Below, piece by piece: positions 7,778 to 17,000 of a stretch of 64,000 nt of DNA. The DNA comes from Caulobacter ginsengisoli (GTDB taxonomy: Bacteria; Pseudomonadota; Alphaproteobacteria; Caulobacterales; Caulobacteraceae). Within the stretch, counting starts at the first letter, position 1. Every line of letters begins with the position of its first letter. A program made the translations under genes and the position numbers. The DNA lies in contig NZ_JAUSVS010000002.1 in NCBI RefSeq assembly GCF_030814835.1, positions 558,001-622,000 of the forward strand. The letters run 5' to 3'. A model generated the notes under the pieces. That model did not search any database and was not told the DNA's origin. It worked only from the letters and a program-made list of their open reading frames with translations.

Positions 7778-8209
7778 ATGAAGGTCCAGGGCCCCAGCGG
7801 GCTATCGTCCACCACCGGCGGCAAGGCCGGCGGCAAGGCTGCGGCGACGGGCTTCAGCCTGGGCGCCACGGCGGGCGCCAGCGGACCGGCCGCCGCGGCG
7901 CGGACCGGCGGCGTCAGCGGCGTCGCCTCGGTGGATGCGCTACTGGCCCTGCAGGAAATGGGCGGGCCGCTGGAGCGCCGCCGGCGGGCGGTGGGCCGGG
8001 CCGGACGAATCCTGGATGTGCTGGACGATGTGAAGATCGCGCTGATCGATGGCGAGGTGACGCCCATGGCCATGGACCGCCTGATGCGGGCCATCCGGGC
8101 CGAGCGAGACACCACCGACGATCCCCGTCTGGAGGGGATTCTGAACGAGATCGAGACCCGGGCGGCGGTCGAACTGGCCAAGCTCGAACGGGCGAGGCCT
8201 GCGGCATGA
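7778..8209 (+). CDS. fliX: Flagellar assembly regulator FliX
   Basis: 143 residues from ATG 7778 (MKVQGPSGLSS...), chosen over the upstream in-frame ATG at 7703 because FliX proteins start at this motif. The C-terminal part ALQEMGGPLERRRRAVGRAG, then LDVLDDVKIALIDGEV and GILNEIETRAAVELAKLE match FliX, the Caulobacterales-specific protein that couples completion of early flagellar structures to activation of the sigma-54 activator FlbD. The middle (about 10-55) is Gly/Ala-rich and low complexity. Divergent from flgI, the order seen in Caulobacter. Confidence 0.93.
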   Translation: MKVQGPSGLSSTTGGKAGGKAAATGFSLGATAGASGPAAAARTGGVSGVASVDALLALQEMGGPLERRRRAVGRAGRILDVLDDVKIALIDGEVTPMAMDRLMRAIRAERDTTDDPRLEGILNEIETRAAVELAKLERARPAA

Positions 8210-8232
8210 ACACGCGCCGAACGCGAGGTTCA

Positions 8233-8281
8233 TTGATCGTGCAAATGCTTTTGTTATAAGGCCGCGCTCGCAACGAGCGCG
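8233..8281 (+). promoter_or_regulatory. Candidate dksA promoter and leader hairpin
   Basis: TTGATC (8233-8238) and TATAAG (8255-8260) are spaced 16 bases and form a reasonable sigma-70 promoter. Immediately downstream, CGCGCTCG-CAA-CGAGCGCG (8263-8281) makes an eight-base-pair hairpin at the predicted 5' end of the dksA transcript. It lacks a U-tract, so it is more likely a protective leader stem than a terminator. Confidence 0.45.
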
Positions 8282-8302
8282 CGTATGGGGGCGTGAGGCG
8301 TC

Positions 8303-8731
8303 ATGCAGACGGCTGCGGTTCTGACTAAGGAAGATGGCTATCGTCCAACGGACGATGAGCCGTTCATGAACGAGCGTCAGCTCGAGTATTTCAAACAGAA
8401 GTTGCTGGACTGGAAGGAAGACATCCTCCGCGAATCCCGCGAGACGGTGTCCCATCTCCAGAAAGAGACCGAGAATCATGCCGACCTGGCCGATCGCGCC
8501 TCGTCGGAGACTGATCGGTCTCTTGAACTTCGCACCCGCGACCGGCAACGGAAACTGATCTCGAAGATCGACGAGGCTCTGCGTCGAATCGAGGAAGGCG
8601 CCTACGGCTATTGCGAGGAGACGGGGGAACCCATCGGCCTCGCGCGGCTGGAAGCCCGCCCGATCGCCACGCTGAGCGTCGAGGCCCAGGAGCGTCACGA
8701 ACGACGCGAACGGGTCCATCGGGACGACTGA
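8303..8731 (+). CDS. dksA: DksA-family transcription factor
   Basis: 142 residues. NERQLEYFKQKLLDWKEDIL begins the coiled coil; DLADRASSETDRSLELRTRD includes the Asp/Ala tip region that enters the RNA polymerase secondary channel; GAYGYCEETGEPIGLARLEARP is the globular zinc-finger region. DksA works with ppGpp to retune rRNA and amino-acid promoters. Oddity: of the four zinc-binding Cys of the classical finger only the first (YGYC) remains; the others are Thr, Ser and Ala. Reduced-cysteine DksA proteins are known in alphaproteobacteria. It follows fliX, as in Caulobacter, and ends at a strong terminator. Confidence 0.93.
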   Translation: MQTAAVLTKEDGYRPTDDEPFMNERQLEYFKQKLLDWKEDILRESRETVSHLQKETENHADLADRASSETDRSLELRTRDRQRKLISKIDEALRRIEEGAYGYCEETGEPIGLARLEARPIATLSVEAQERHERRERVHRDD

Positions 8732-8735
8732 CACG

Positions 8736-8763
8736 CGGCCGGGACATGTTCCCGGCCGTTTTT
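8736..8763 (+). terminator. Intrinsic terminator after dksA
   Basis: CGGCCGGGA (8736-8744) and TCCCGGCCG (8750-8758) form a perfect nine-pair stem with a five-base loop, followed by TTTTT. It starts five bases after the dksA stop codon. Confidence 0.9.
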
Positions 8764-8766
8764 CAT

Positions 8767-8870
8767 CCTCCCCCTCTGGGGGGAGGTGGCCGCGAAGCGG
8801 ACGGAGGGGGACCCCGCCGGACGATTTCGCGCTGACCTGCGGTGCGGCTGCCCCCAAGGGGGGAGCATGG
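8767..8870. repeat. GC-rich palindromic intergenic element
   Basis: CCTCCCCC-TCT-GGGGGGAGG (8767-8786) is followed by GGCCGCGAAGCGGAC and GGAGGGGGACCCC, then a second C-run/G-run pair at about 8851-8866. A related arrangement (CTCC...GGGGGAGG, short GC stem, GGAGGGGGTC) occurs at 55711-55769. This looks like a dispersed REP-like element of Caulobacterales genomes. It lies between the dksA terminator and gltX; nothing coding is seen from 8764 to 8939. Confidence 0.6.
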
Positions 8871-8939
8871 CGCTGCCCGGTCTTGACTTAGCGCCCTCGA
8901 AAGCCGACCTACCCCGCCTCTGACGAGGAACGATTTTCC

Positions 8940-10286
8940 ATGACCGTACGGGTCCGTTTCGCCCCGTCGCCGACGGGGCGTCTGCATGTCGGCAATATCC
9001 GCACCGGCCTGATCAACTGGCTGTTCGCCAAGGGGCAGCACGGCGAGGAGGGCGGCGTCTTTGTGCTGCGCATCGACGACACCGATCTGGAGCGCTCGAC
9101 CAAGGAATACGAGACCGGCATCGAGACCGATCTGACCTGGCTGGGCATGACCTGGGACGAGCGCCACCAGCAGTCGGCGCGCTTCCCCGTCTATACCCAG
9201 GCCGTCGAGCGCCTGAAGGCCGCCGGGCGGCTGTATCCGGCCTATGAGACCCAGGTCGAGCTGGACCTGCGCCGCAAGGTGCAGCTCAGCCAGGGCCTGC
9301 CGCCGGTCTATGACCGCGCCGCGCTCAAGCTCAGCGAAGCCGACCGCAAGGCGCTGGAGGCCGAGGGCCGCAAGCCGCACTGGCGCTTCCGCCTGGAAGG
9401 CAAGCGGGTGAAGTGGAACGACCTGGCGCGCGGGCCGTGCGAGGTCGACACCACCTCGCTGTCCGATCCGGTGCTGATCCGCGAGGACGGGGCCTTCCTC
9501 TACACCCTGCCATCCGTGGTCGATGACATCGACATGGCCATCACCCACGTGATCCGCGGCGAGGACCACGTCACCAACACCGGCGTGCAGATCGAGATCT
9601 TCGAGGCGCTGGGGGCCAAATCCCCGGAATTCGCCCACACCACCCTGCTGGTCGGCTCGGACGGGGCGGGGCTCTCCAAGCGGCTGGGCTCGCTGTCGAT
9701 CATGGATCTGCGCGAGCAGGGCTATGAGCCGCTGGCCATCGTCAGCCATCTGGCCCGGATCGGCACCTCCGACCCCATGGAGCCGGCCGGTTCGATCGAG
9801 GAGCTGGCCGCCGCCTTCCAGTTCGGCAAGATGGCCCGCCATCCGGGCCGCTACGATTTCGAGGACCTGGCGCGGATGAACGCGGCGGTGCTGCACGCCA
9901 TGGACTACGCCAGCGCCCAGCCCCGGCTGCAGAATCTGGGCGCGGACCTGGGCGAAACCTTCTGGCTGGCCATCCGCTCCAACCTCTCGCGCTTCGCCGA
10001 CGCCAGCCTGTGGGCGCGCGTGGTCGGTGGAACCGCCACCCCCATCGTCGAGGATCAGGCCTTCCTGAGCCAGGCGGCGGCGCTGTTGCCGCAAACGCTG
10101 GACGGCGAGACCTGGCATGCCTGGACCGAGGCGGTGAAGGCCGCCACCGGGGCCAAGGGCAAGGGCCTTTACGCGCCGCTGCGCCGGGCCCTGACGGGCG
10201 AGGAACGGGGCCCGGAAATGGGGCCACTGCTGGCCCTGATCGGTCGTGAGAAGGCGTTGAAGCGGCTGGCCGGCGAACCGGCCTAG
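8940..10286 (+). CDS. gltX: Glutamate--tRNA ligase
   Basis: 448 residues. Class I signature PSPTGRLHVGNIRTGLINW (HIGH motif as HVGN, residues 9-27), IDDTDLERSTKEY, RGEDHVTNTGVQ, and GLSKRLGSLS near 244 in place of KMSKS. It charges tRNA-Glu, and in bacteria with the amidotransferase route also tRNA-Gln, with glutamate. Alphaproteobacteria usually carry two gltX copies; the GLSKR version suggests this is the divergent second form, but I cannot see the other copy. The product is slightly shorter than E. coli GltX (471 residues). GAGGAACG precedes the ATG. Confidence 0.94.
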   Translation: MTVRVRFAPSPTGRLHVGNIRTGLINWLFAKGQHGEEGGVFVLRIDDTDLERSTKEYETGIETDLTWLGMTWDERHQQSARFPVYTQAVERLKAAGRLYPAYETQVELDLRRKVQLSQGLPPVYDRAALKLSEADRKALEAEGRKPHWRFRLEGKRVKWNDLARGPCEVDTTSLSDPVLIREDGAFLYTLPSVVDDIDMAITHVIRGEDHVTNTGVQIEIFEALGAKSPEFAHTTLLVGSDGAGLSKRLGSLSIMDLREQGYEPLAIVSHLARIGTSDPMEPAGSIEELAAAFQFGKMARHPGRYDFEDLARMNAAVLHAMDYASAQPRLQNLGADLGETFWLAIRSNLSRFADASLWARVVGGTATPIVEDQAFLSQAAALLPQTLDGETWHAWTEAVKAATGAKGKGLYAPLRRALTGEERGPEMGPLLALIGREKALKRLAGEPA

Positions 10287-10301
10287 CCGCCTCTCACGCT
10301 A

Positions 10302-10604
10302 CTAGGACTTGGCGTTGCAGGCCGCCAGCGCCTCGGCGCTGAGCGCCGTGCCCTGCCAGCTGAAGGCCGTCACTTCACCCAGTTGACCCGATAGGGTCTT
10401 GCAGGCCGCATCGGCGTCGGTGGTCTTGACCTTGGCGGCCCGGCAGACCGTCATCTTGCACTGCCACAGGTTGCCGTCCTGCATCAGGTGGTCGCGCGAG
10501 GTCTTGGTCTTGAGGGTCAGCCAGGCGGCCGAAGGCGGCTGGGCCGCGCTGACGGCGCCGGCCAGGGCCATCGCCCCGGCCAGGCCGAGTACAAAGCTAC
10601 GCAT
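10302..10604 (-). CDS. Small exported Cys-containing protein
   Basis: 100 residues from ATG at 10602-10604, preceded by GGAGAAG. Signal peptide MRSFVLGLAGAMALAGAVSA, then a mature domain with four Cys (WQCKMTVCRAAKV, AACKTLSG, and AACNAKS at the end), compatible with two disulphides. I recognise the general type (short exported Caulobacterales proteins with a Cys-x4-Cys) but no named family. It is separated from the LOG gene by 70 bases. Confidence 0.65.
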   Translation of the reverse strand: MRSFVLGLAGAMALAGAVSAAQPPSAAWLTLKTKTSRDHLMQDGNLWQCKMTVCRAAKVKTTDADAACKTLSGQLGEVTAFSWQGTALSAEALAACNAKS

Positions 10605-10674
10605 GCTACTTCTCCTTATCCCCGCGCCGGAGGGGAGTCCGGCGCTTGGACATAGGGTGCGTTGCGAATAGAAA

Positions 10675-11274
10675 CTATGTCAAGTGTGTGGCGTCGACCA
10701 CCGACGGCATGGCCCGCAATTCTGCTTCAAGGGCGGGCAGGATTTCTGCGACCGTGTCCACCGAGGTCCAGGACCGCTCGAACCCGGCGGGGGACAGCTT
10801 CTCGGAAATGGTGTGGTGCAGCAGGTCGAACAAGGGCTGCCAGAAGCCGCGCGGGTTGAAGAAGACGATGGGCTTGGCGTGCAGGGCCAGCCGCCGCCAG
10901 GACAACAGCTCGATGACTTCTTCCAGGGTGCCGATGCCGCCCGGCAGGATGATGTAGGCGTCCGAGGCGTCGTACATCATCGTCTTGCGCTGGTGCATGG
11001 TCTCGACGACCACGGTCTCGACGACGTCCAGCTGGCGCTCGGCCGCGACCAGGAACTGGGGAATCACCCCCAGCACATCGCCGCCGGCTTCGTGGGCGGC
11101 CCGGGCGCTGGCGCCCATCAGGCCCACGCCGCCGCCGCCATAGACCAGCCGCACCTTGGCGGCGGCCAGGACGCGGCCCAGATCGGCCGCCGCGGCGAGG
11201 AAGGCGGGGTCGGCGTCGTTCGAGGATCCGCAGAACACGCAGACCGAATCCAGACGCCTGGACTCGTTTGCCAT
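10675..11274 (-). CDS. LOG family protein (TIGR00730, nucleoside monophosphate phosphoribohydrolase)
   Basis: 199 residues from ATG at 11272-11274; the frame stays open upstream but homologues start near SVCVFCGSS. VYGGGGVGLMG is the nucleotide-binding loop, MHQRKTMM contributes the catalytic Arg, and LPGGIGTLEEVIE is the PGGxGTxxE signature of LOG proteins. These enzymes cleave the N-glycosidic bond of (cytokinin) riboside 5'-monophosphates, releasing ribose 5-phosphate; in bacteria outside plants the natural substrate is often just AMP-like. Divergent from the lipoprotein gene. Confidence 0.9.
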   Translation of the reverse strand: MANESRRLDSVCVFCGSSNDADPAFLAAAADLGRVLAAAKVRLVYGGGGVGLMGASARAAHEAGGDVLGVIPQFLVAAERQLDVVETVVVETMHQRKTMMYDASDAYIILPGGIGTLEEVIELLSWRRLALHAKPIVFFNPRGFWQPLFDLLHHTISEKLSPAGFERSWTSVDTVAEILPALEAELRAMPSVVDATHLT

Positions 11275-11380
11275 TTGATCTGGCCTCAAGAACAGGGTGA
11301 GACGGAAACGGCGCGCTTGCGGGCGCGCCGTGCCGATACGACATACATGATCCGCTGTCGCGCGAAGGGTTTCAAGCACC

Positions 11381-12172
11381 GTGTCGATTCGAACCATCCT
11401 GCCGGCGCTGTTGCTGCTGGCCTGCGCGGGCTGCGGCGGACCGTCGGCGACCGATCCGGCGCGTGATCCGGCCCGCTCGAACGTCGCCGCCTATCTGAAG
11501 CCGGCCGGCGTGCTGACCGCCCAGGCCGGCCGTGACGGCGCCTTCCGCATCGAGGGGGTGGCCCTGCCGGGCTCACGGGTGCAGCTGTCGCCGGTCGGCG
11601 GCGGCGGCGTCGTCAGCGCCGTGGCGGACGCGGAAGGGCATTGGAGCCTGGTGGCCCCGCCCGCCGCGGGGGTCAGGCTGTTCCTCGTGCAGATGACCCA
11701 TGGCCAGCGCACGGTTGTGGGCGAGGGGATGCTGATGCTGGCCCCCGACGGCCGGTCGGCCGAGCTGCGACCCAGCTCCGCCAGCAAGGTGCTGGCGCCG
11801 GTGACGGCGTCGCCCAGGATTTTTTCCGTGGACTTCGATGGCGGCGGTGGAGCGGTGATTGGCGGGGTGGCGACGGCCGGCAGCGGCATGAATATCCGGG
11901 TCGATCACCGGGCCAGCGGCAATGTCACCGTCGACGCCCAGGGCCGGTTCGTGGCGGCGATCGGCCGCCTTAGCGAGGGCTCGCATCTGATCGACGTCTC
12001 GGGCGAGGCCGGACAGGATCAGATCGTCATCAGCGCCAGCCGCGCCGCGCCGCTGGCGGGCGGCCAGTTCCGGGCCACGCGCCTGGACAGGGCCTGGCGG
12101 ATCGACTGGATGACCCCGGCCGGCGGCTTGCAGTCCAGCATCGTGGTCGCCCGCGTGGAAACCGGCGCGTGA
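11381..12172 (+). CDS. Lipoprotein, 263 aa, coupled to an Atm1-type exporter
   Basis: GTG start at 11381. Signal peptide with lipobox LLLACAGC, so Cys 18 would be lipidated. The mature chain has two beta-rich, Gly-containing halves: GAFRIEGVALPGSRVQLSPV followed by DAEGHWSLVAPP, and later GSGMNIRVDHRASGNVTVDA with GRFVAAIGRLSEGSH. This repeated 'property-value then linear-output' pattern resembles bacterial Ig-like domains with a DG/EG turn. Its stop overlaps the next start (GTGA), so it is co-translated with the ABC exporter, suggesting an envelope partner of that transporter. Function unknown. Confidence 0.72.
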   Translation: MSIRTILPALLLLACAGCGGPSATDPARDPARSNVAAYLKPAGVLTAQAGRDGAFRIEGVALPGSRVQLSPVGGGGVVSAVADAEGHWSLVAPPAAGVRLFLVQMTHGQRTVVGEGMLMLAPDGRSAELRPSSASKVLAPVTASPRIFSVDFDGGGGAVIGGVATAGSGMNIRVDHRASGNVTVDAQGRFVAAIGRLSEGSHLIDVSGEAGQDQIVISASRAAPLAGGQFRATRLDRAWRIDWMTPAGGLQSSIVVARVETGA

Positions 12173-14013
12173 CCCACGCCCACGTCGCTCGCATCGAAAG
12201 CGGTCCCAAGGAAGCGGCCGAGGCGGCGCGCAAGGTCAAGCCGCTGACCGCCATGGGCGACCTGCTGGGCCTGGTGCTGCGCTCCAGGGCCCCGGGCTTG
12301 CGCTGGCGGCTGACGGCGGCCCTGGGCCTGACCCTGGCGGGCAAGGTGTTGGGGGTGCTGGCCCCGCTGCTGCTCGGCGCGGCGGTCAACCATCTGGCCA
12401 AGGACCGGGGACCGGGCGCGGCGCTGGGACTGGGGTTTGCCGGCCTGATCATCGGCTGGGCGCTGATCCGCTTCATCGCCGGCGCCGCGCCCCAGGCCCG
12501 GGACGCCATCTTCACCCCCGTCGCCCAGGCGGCCCAGAGCCGCGCGGCGGTCGAGACCTTCGCCCACGCCCTGTCGATGTCGATCGACTACCACCAGACA
12601 AAGCGGACCGGGGCGCTGTCGCGGACCATCGACCGCGGCGCCCGGTCGGTGGATTTCCTGATCCGCAGCCTGATCTTCAACCTGGGTCCGACCTTCATCG
12701 AGCTGATCATCGCCGCCGGGGTGCTGGCCAAGGCCTATGACTGGCGGTTCGCGGCCACGGCGGTGATCACCATCCTGATCTATGGGGCCATGACCTTCGC
12801 CATCTCCGACTGGCGGATCGGCCATCGGCGGGCGCTGAACGAGGCCGACAGCGAGGCGGCCGGCCGGGCGGTCGACGCCCTGATCAACTACGAGACCGTC
12901 AAGGCCTTCGGGGCCGAGGACCGGGCCGTGGCCGGATACGAATGGGCGATGGAGGTCTACAACCGGGCCCAGATCAAGGCGACCAACAGCCTGAACCTGC
13001 TCAACGCCGCCCAGTCGGCGATCATGAGCCTGGGCCTGGCCATCATGGCGCTGATGGCGGGTGTGGAGGCAGAGGCCGGCCGCATGGGGCCGGGCGACGT
13101 CACCGCCTCGATCCTGATCCTGCTGGGCCTCTATGGCCCCCTGAACATCCTGGGCTTCGCCTACCGCGAAATCCGCCAGTCCTTCATCGACATGGAGGCG
13201 ATGCTCGACCTGCGCCGCCAGCTGCCCGAGATCGCCGAGACGGCGAACGCTGTGGACCTGCCGCCGGCCCGGGAAGGGCAGGGGGGCGAGGTGACGTTCG
13301 ATCAGGTCTCCTTCCGCCACGGGGCCCGCTCGGATGGGCTGATGGATGTCAGTTTCACGGCCGCGCCGGGAACGACCGTGGCCCTGGTCGGCCCTAGCGG
13401 CGCGGGCAAGACCACCCTGGTGCGGCTGGCGCTCAGAATGATCGACCCGCAGGCCGGCGCCGTGCGCATCGATGGCGTGGACCTGCGCGATCTCAAGTCG
13501 GCGAGCCTGCGCCGCGCGGTGGCCCTGGTGCCGCAGGACGTGGCCCTGTTCAACGACACCCTACAGTCCAACATCGCCTTTGGCCGGCCCGACGCCAGCC
13601 AGGCCGAGGTGATGGCGGCGGCCGAGGCGGCCGAGCTGACGGCCTTCATCGACAGCCTGCCCGACGGCATGGCCACCAAGGTCGGCGAGCGCGGACTGAA
13701 GCTATCCGGCGGCGAGCGCCAGCGGGTGGGTCTGGCCCGGGCCCTGCTGGCCGATCCGCGCGTGCTGATCCTGGACGAGGCCACCAGCGCCCTGGACAGC
13801 CGCACCGAGGCGGCCATCCAGGCCACCCTGCGCAAGGCCCGGCGGGGCCGCACGACCCTGGTGGTGGCCCACCGCCTGTCGACCGTGGCCGACGCCGACG
13901 AAATCCTGGTCCTGCGCCGTGGCCGGATCGTCGAGCGTGGCAGCCACGACGCCCTGCTGGCCTCGGGCGGCGAATACGCCGCCCTCTGGCGCAAGCAGAC
14001 CCGGGACAGCTAG
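12169..14013 (+). CDS. Atm1-type ABC exporter (fused membrane and ATPase domains)
   Basis: 614 residues from GTG 12169. Membrane domain with about six helices (roughly 40-340); TGALSRTIDRGARSVDFLIR and LIFNLGPTFIELIIAAG are typical of the mitochondrial Atm1/bacterial HMT branch. ATPase domain: Walker A GPSGAGKTT near 405, signature LSGGERQRVGLA near 512, Walker B VLILDEATSALD near 530. Atm1-like proteins export glutathione-linked sulphur or metal species and help metal detoxification and Fe-S maturation outside the compartment. Here it is translationally coupled to an upstream lipoprotein, an arrangement I do not recognise from the family. Confidence 0.88.
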   Translation: MTHAHVARIESGPKEAAEAARKVKPLTAMGDLLGLVLRSRAPGLRWRLTAALGLTLAGKVLGVLAPLLLGAAVNHLAKDRGPGAALGLGFAGLIIGWALIRFIAGAAPQARDAIFTPVAQAAQSRAAVETFAHALSMSIDYHQTKRTGALSRTIDRGARSVDFLIRSLIFNLGPTFIELIIAAGVLAKAYDWRFAATAVITILIYGAMTFAISDWRIGHRRALNEADSEAAGRAVDALINYETVKAFGAEDRAVAGYEWAMEVYNRAQIKATNSLNLLNAAQSAIMSLGLAIMALMAGVEAEAGRMGPGDVTASILILLGLYGPLNILGFAYREIRQSFIDMEAMLDLRRQLPEIAETANAVDLPPAREGQGGEVTFDQVSFRHGARSDGLMDVSFTAAPGTTVALVGPSGAGKTTLVRLALRMIDPQAGAVRIDGVDLRDLKSASLRRAVALVPQDVALFNDTLQSNIAFGRPDASQAEVMAAAEAAELTAFIDSLPDGMATKVGERGLKLSGGERQRVGLARALLADPRVLILDEATSALDSRTEAAIQATLRKARRGRTTLVVAHRLSTVADADEILVLRRGRIVERGSHDALLASGGEYAALWRKQTRDS

Positions 14014-14016
14014 GCC

Positions 14017-17000
14017 CTACTCAGCCGCCCGGGAGAACTCGGGCTTGGCGTGCTCATGCACTTCCTCGTCCGCCCGCTCGCGTTCGTCCCAGCTGATCCG
14101 GCCGCGGGCGAAGTTCCAGACGTTGCGGAACCGGCGAGCCAGCACCTTGGGCGCGGCCAGGGCGGCCGGCGTCAGGAACAGGGTCAGCAGGGTGGAAAAG
14201 CTCAGACCCCAGACCACGGCGCCGGAGAGCTGCACCCACCATTCCGAGCCCGGCGACTTGTACTCGATCGTGCCGAGCTTGAAGTTGGGGTGGATCTGGA
14301 ACATCAGCGGCAGCAGGCCCACCACGGTCACCAGGGTGGTCAGCATCACCGGCCGGAAGCGCTGGACGGCGGCGCGCATGGCGGCCTCGTCGGCCTCGTA
14401 GTTCTGCCTTCGCAGCTGATAGAAGGTGTCGACCAGCACGATGTTGTGGCCCACCACCACCCCGGCCAGGGCGACGATGCCCGTGCCCAACATGATGATC
14501 GAGATGTAGTCGAAGGTGTGCATGAAGTTCACGGCCACACCCAGGAACACCCCCATCGTTGACAGCACCACCGCCGACAGGGTGACCAGCACCCCGTAGA
14601 AGCTGTTGAACTGCCACAGCAGGATGGCGCCCATCATCACCAGGGTCGCCGCCATGGCGAGCATGAAGAACACGCCCGCCTTCTGGCCCTCTTCGTCGGC
14701 CCCGGTGAACTTCCAGTGGACGTTGTCGGGGATGTTGGCCTTCTCCAGCCACGGCTTCAGCTCGGCGATCTTCTGGTTGGCGGCCACGCCCTCGACGGTG
14801 TTGGCCTGCAGCACCACCAGCCGCTGGCTGTCGCGGCGCTGGATGCTGGTCACCTGCTGGCCCGGCACGCGCTTGATGAAATAGCTGGCCGGCACCGGGC
14901 CCTGGGCCGTGGTGATCTTCAGGCGGTCGAAGGCGGTCAGGTTGCGCTGGTCCGAGGGGAAGCGGACGCGGATGTCCAGCTCGTCCTCGGCGTCGTCGGG
15001 GCGGAAGCGGCCGACCAGCACGCCGTTGGTGACATACTGGATGGCCTGGCCGACGCTCAGCACATCGACGCCATAGCGGCCGGCGGCCTCGCGGTCGACG
15101 GTCAGGTTCCACTCGATGCCGGGCGAGGCGCGGTTATCCTCCTGCTCGAACAGCTGCTTGTCGCCGGCCAGCTTGGCCTTGATCAGGTCGGCGGCGCGGT
15201 TGAGGGCGACCGGGTCGCTGCTGCGCAGCTCGACCTGGACGTCCTTGCCCTGCGGCGGACCGCCCTGGGGCAGGGCGACCTCGGTCTCGATGCCCGACAG
15301 GCCTTCCAGGCGCTTACGGATGTCCTTGACGATGTCGTTGCCGCGGATGCCCAGTTCCTTGCGGTGCTCGAAATCGACGAAGGCGATGCGCAGGCGGCCG
15401 ACGGAATCGTTGGGCGGACCGCCGCCCCGGCCGCCGCCGCCGTTGAACGGCCCAGCCGCGGTGTAGATCGACTCCATGCCCTTCAGGCCCACCAGCCGCT
15501 TCTCGACCTGGGCGACCAGGACGTTGTCGGCCTCGGGCGAGAGGTTGCCCCGCGCCTTGACCCAGACGGTCGCCCAGTCGGGCTCCTGGTCGAGGAAGAA
15601 CTCGGTCCGGTGCGGGCCGGTGAAGCCCATGAGGCCGATGATCACGACGATCACCGCCACGGCCGCCAGGGTGACGATGCCGGGGGCGCGGCCGGCCGCC
15701 CACAGGGCGTTGGCGTACCAGCCCATGAAACCCTTCATCTGGCGCGGATCGCCCTCTTCGGACTTGCGGATCTCTTCCAGGTGTTGCTCGTCGACCCCGG
15801 CCTTGCGGCCCATCAACGAGCCCAGGGCCGGGGTGAAGATCAGGGCCACGAAGATCGAGGCGCCCAGCACGAAGAACAGGGTGATCGGCAGGAAGCTCAT
15901 GAACTTGCCGGCGATCGAGTTCCAGAAGAAGAACGGCACGAAGGCGCAGAGCGTCGTCAGGGTGCCGTTGACCACCGGCCAGAACATGCGGGTGCCGGCC
16001 TGGGCGAAGGCCTCGTTCTTGTCGAGCCCCTCGGCCATTTTCCGGTCGGCGTACTCGACCACCACGATGCCGCCGTCGACCAGTATCCCCACGGCCAGGA
16101 TCAGGCCGAACATCACCATCTGGTTGAGGGTGATGCCGAAGGCCTGCAGCATCAGGAAGGCCAGCATGAAGCACAGTGGAATGGCCAGGCCGACCATGAT
16201 CCCCTGACGGATTCCCAGACTGGCGATGATGATGATCATCACCAGCAGGGTGGCGGTGATCAGCCCGCTCTCCAGAACGTTCAGGCCGCGCTCGATGAAC
16301 TCGCTGTCGTCATAGGAGTAGGCGACCTTGATCGTCGACTTGATGGCGACCGGCCAGCCGCTCTGCTCCTGGGCCACCAGCTTGCGGACGTCCTTGACGG
16401 TGTCGAGCACGTTGGCGCCCGAGCGCTTGACCACGTCGATGGTGAAGGCCCGCTGGCCGTTGAAGCGGGTGATCCGGCTGGGTTCCTTGAAGGTGCGGCG
16501 CACCTCGCCGATGTCGCCCACCGTGATCAGCCGGTCGCCGTTCTTCTTGATCGGCAGGGCCAGGATGTCTTCGGGCTTTTCGACAACGCCCGGAATCTTG
16601 ACCGCGAACCGGCTGTTGGCGGTCTGCAGGTTGCCGGCCGGGACCAGCTGGTTGTTGCGGCCGATGACCGCCGAAAGCTCGCCGACGGTGACGTTGGCGG
16701 CCTCCATCCGGGTGGGGTCGATGGTGACTTCCAGCAGCTCCTCACGGCCGCCGCCCAGCTCGGTGCGCAGCACGCCCGGCAGGGTCTCGATGCGGTCCTG
16801 CAGGTCGCGGGCGGTCTGGTAGAGGGCGCGCTCGGGCGTGTCGCCCGACAGCATCACGCCGATCACCGGATCGTCGTTGACGTTGTTCTCCTGGATGATC
16901 GGTTCCTTGGCGTCGGGCGGGAAATAGCCTCTCGCCAGGTCGACCTTGGCCCGCACGTCCTGCAGGACCTTGTCCTTGTTGAAGTTGACTTCGAACTCCA

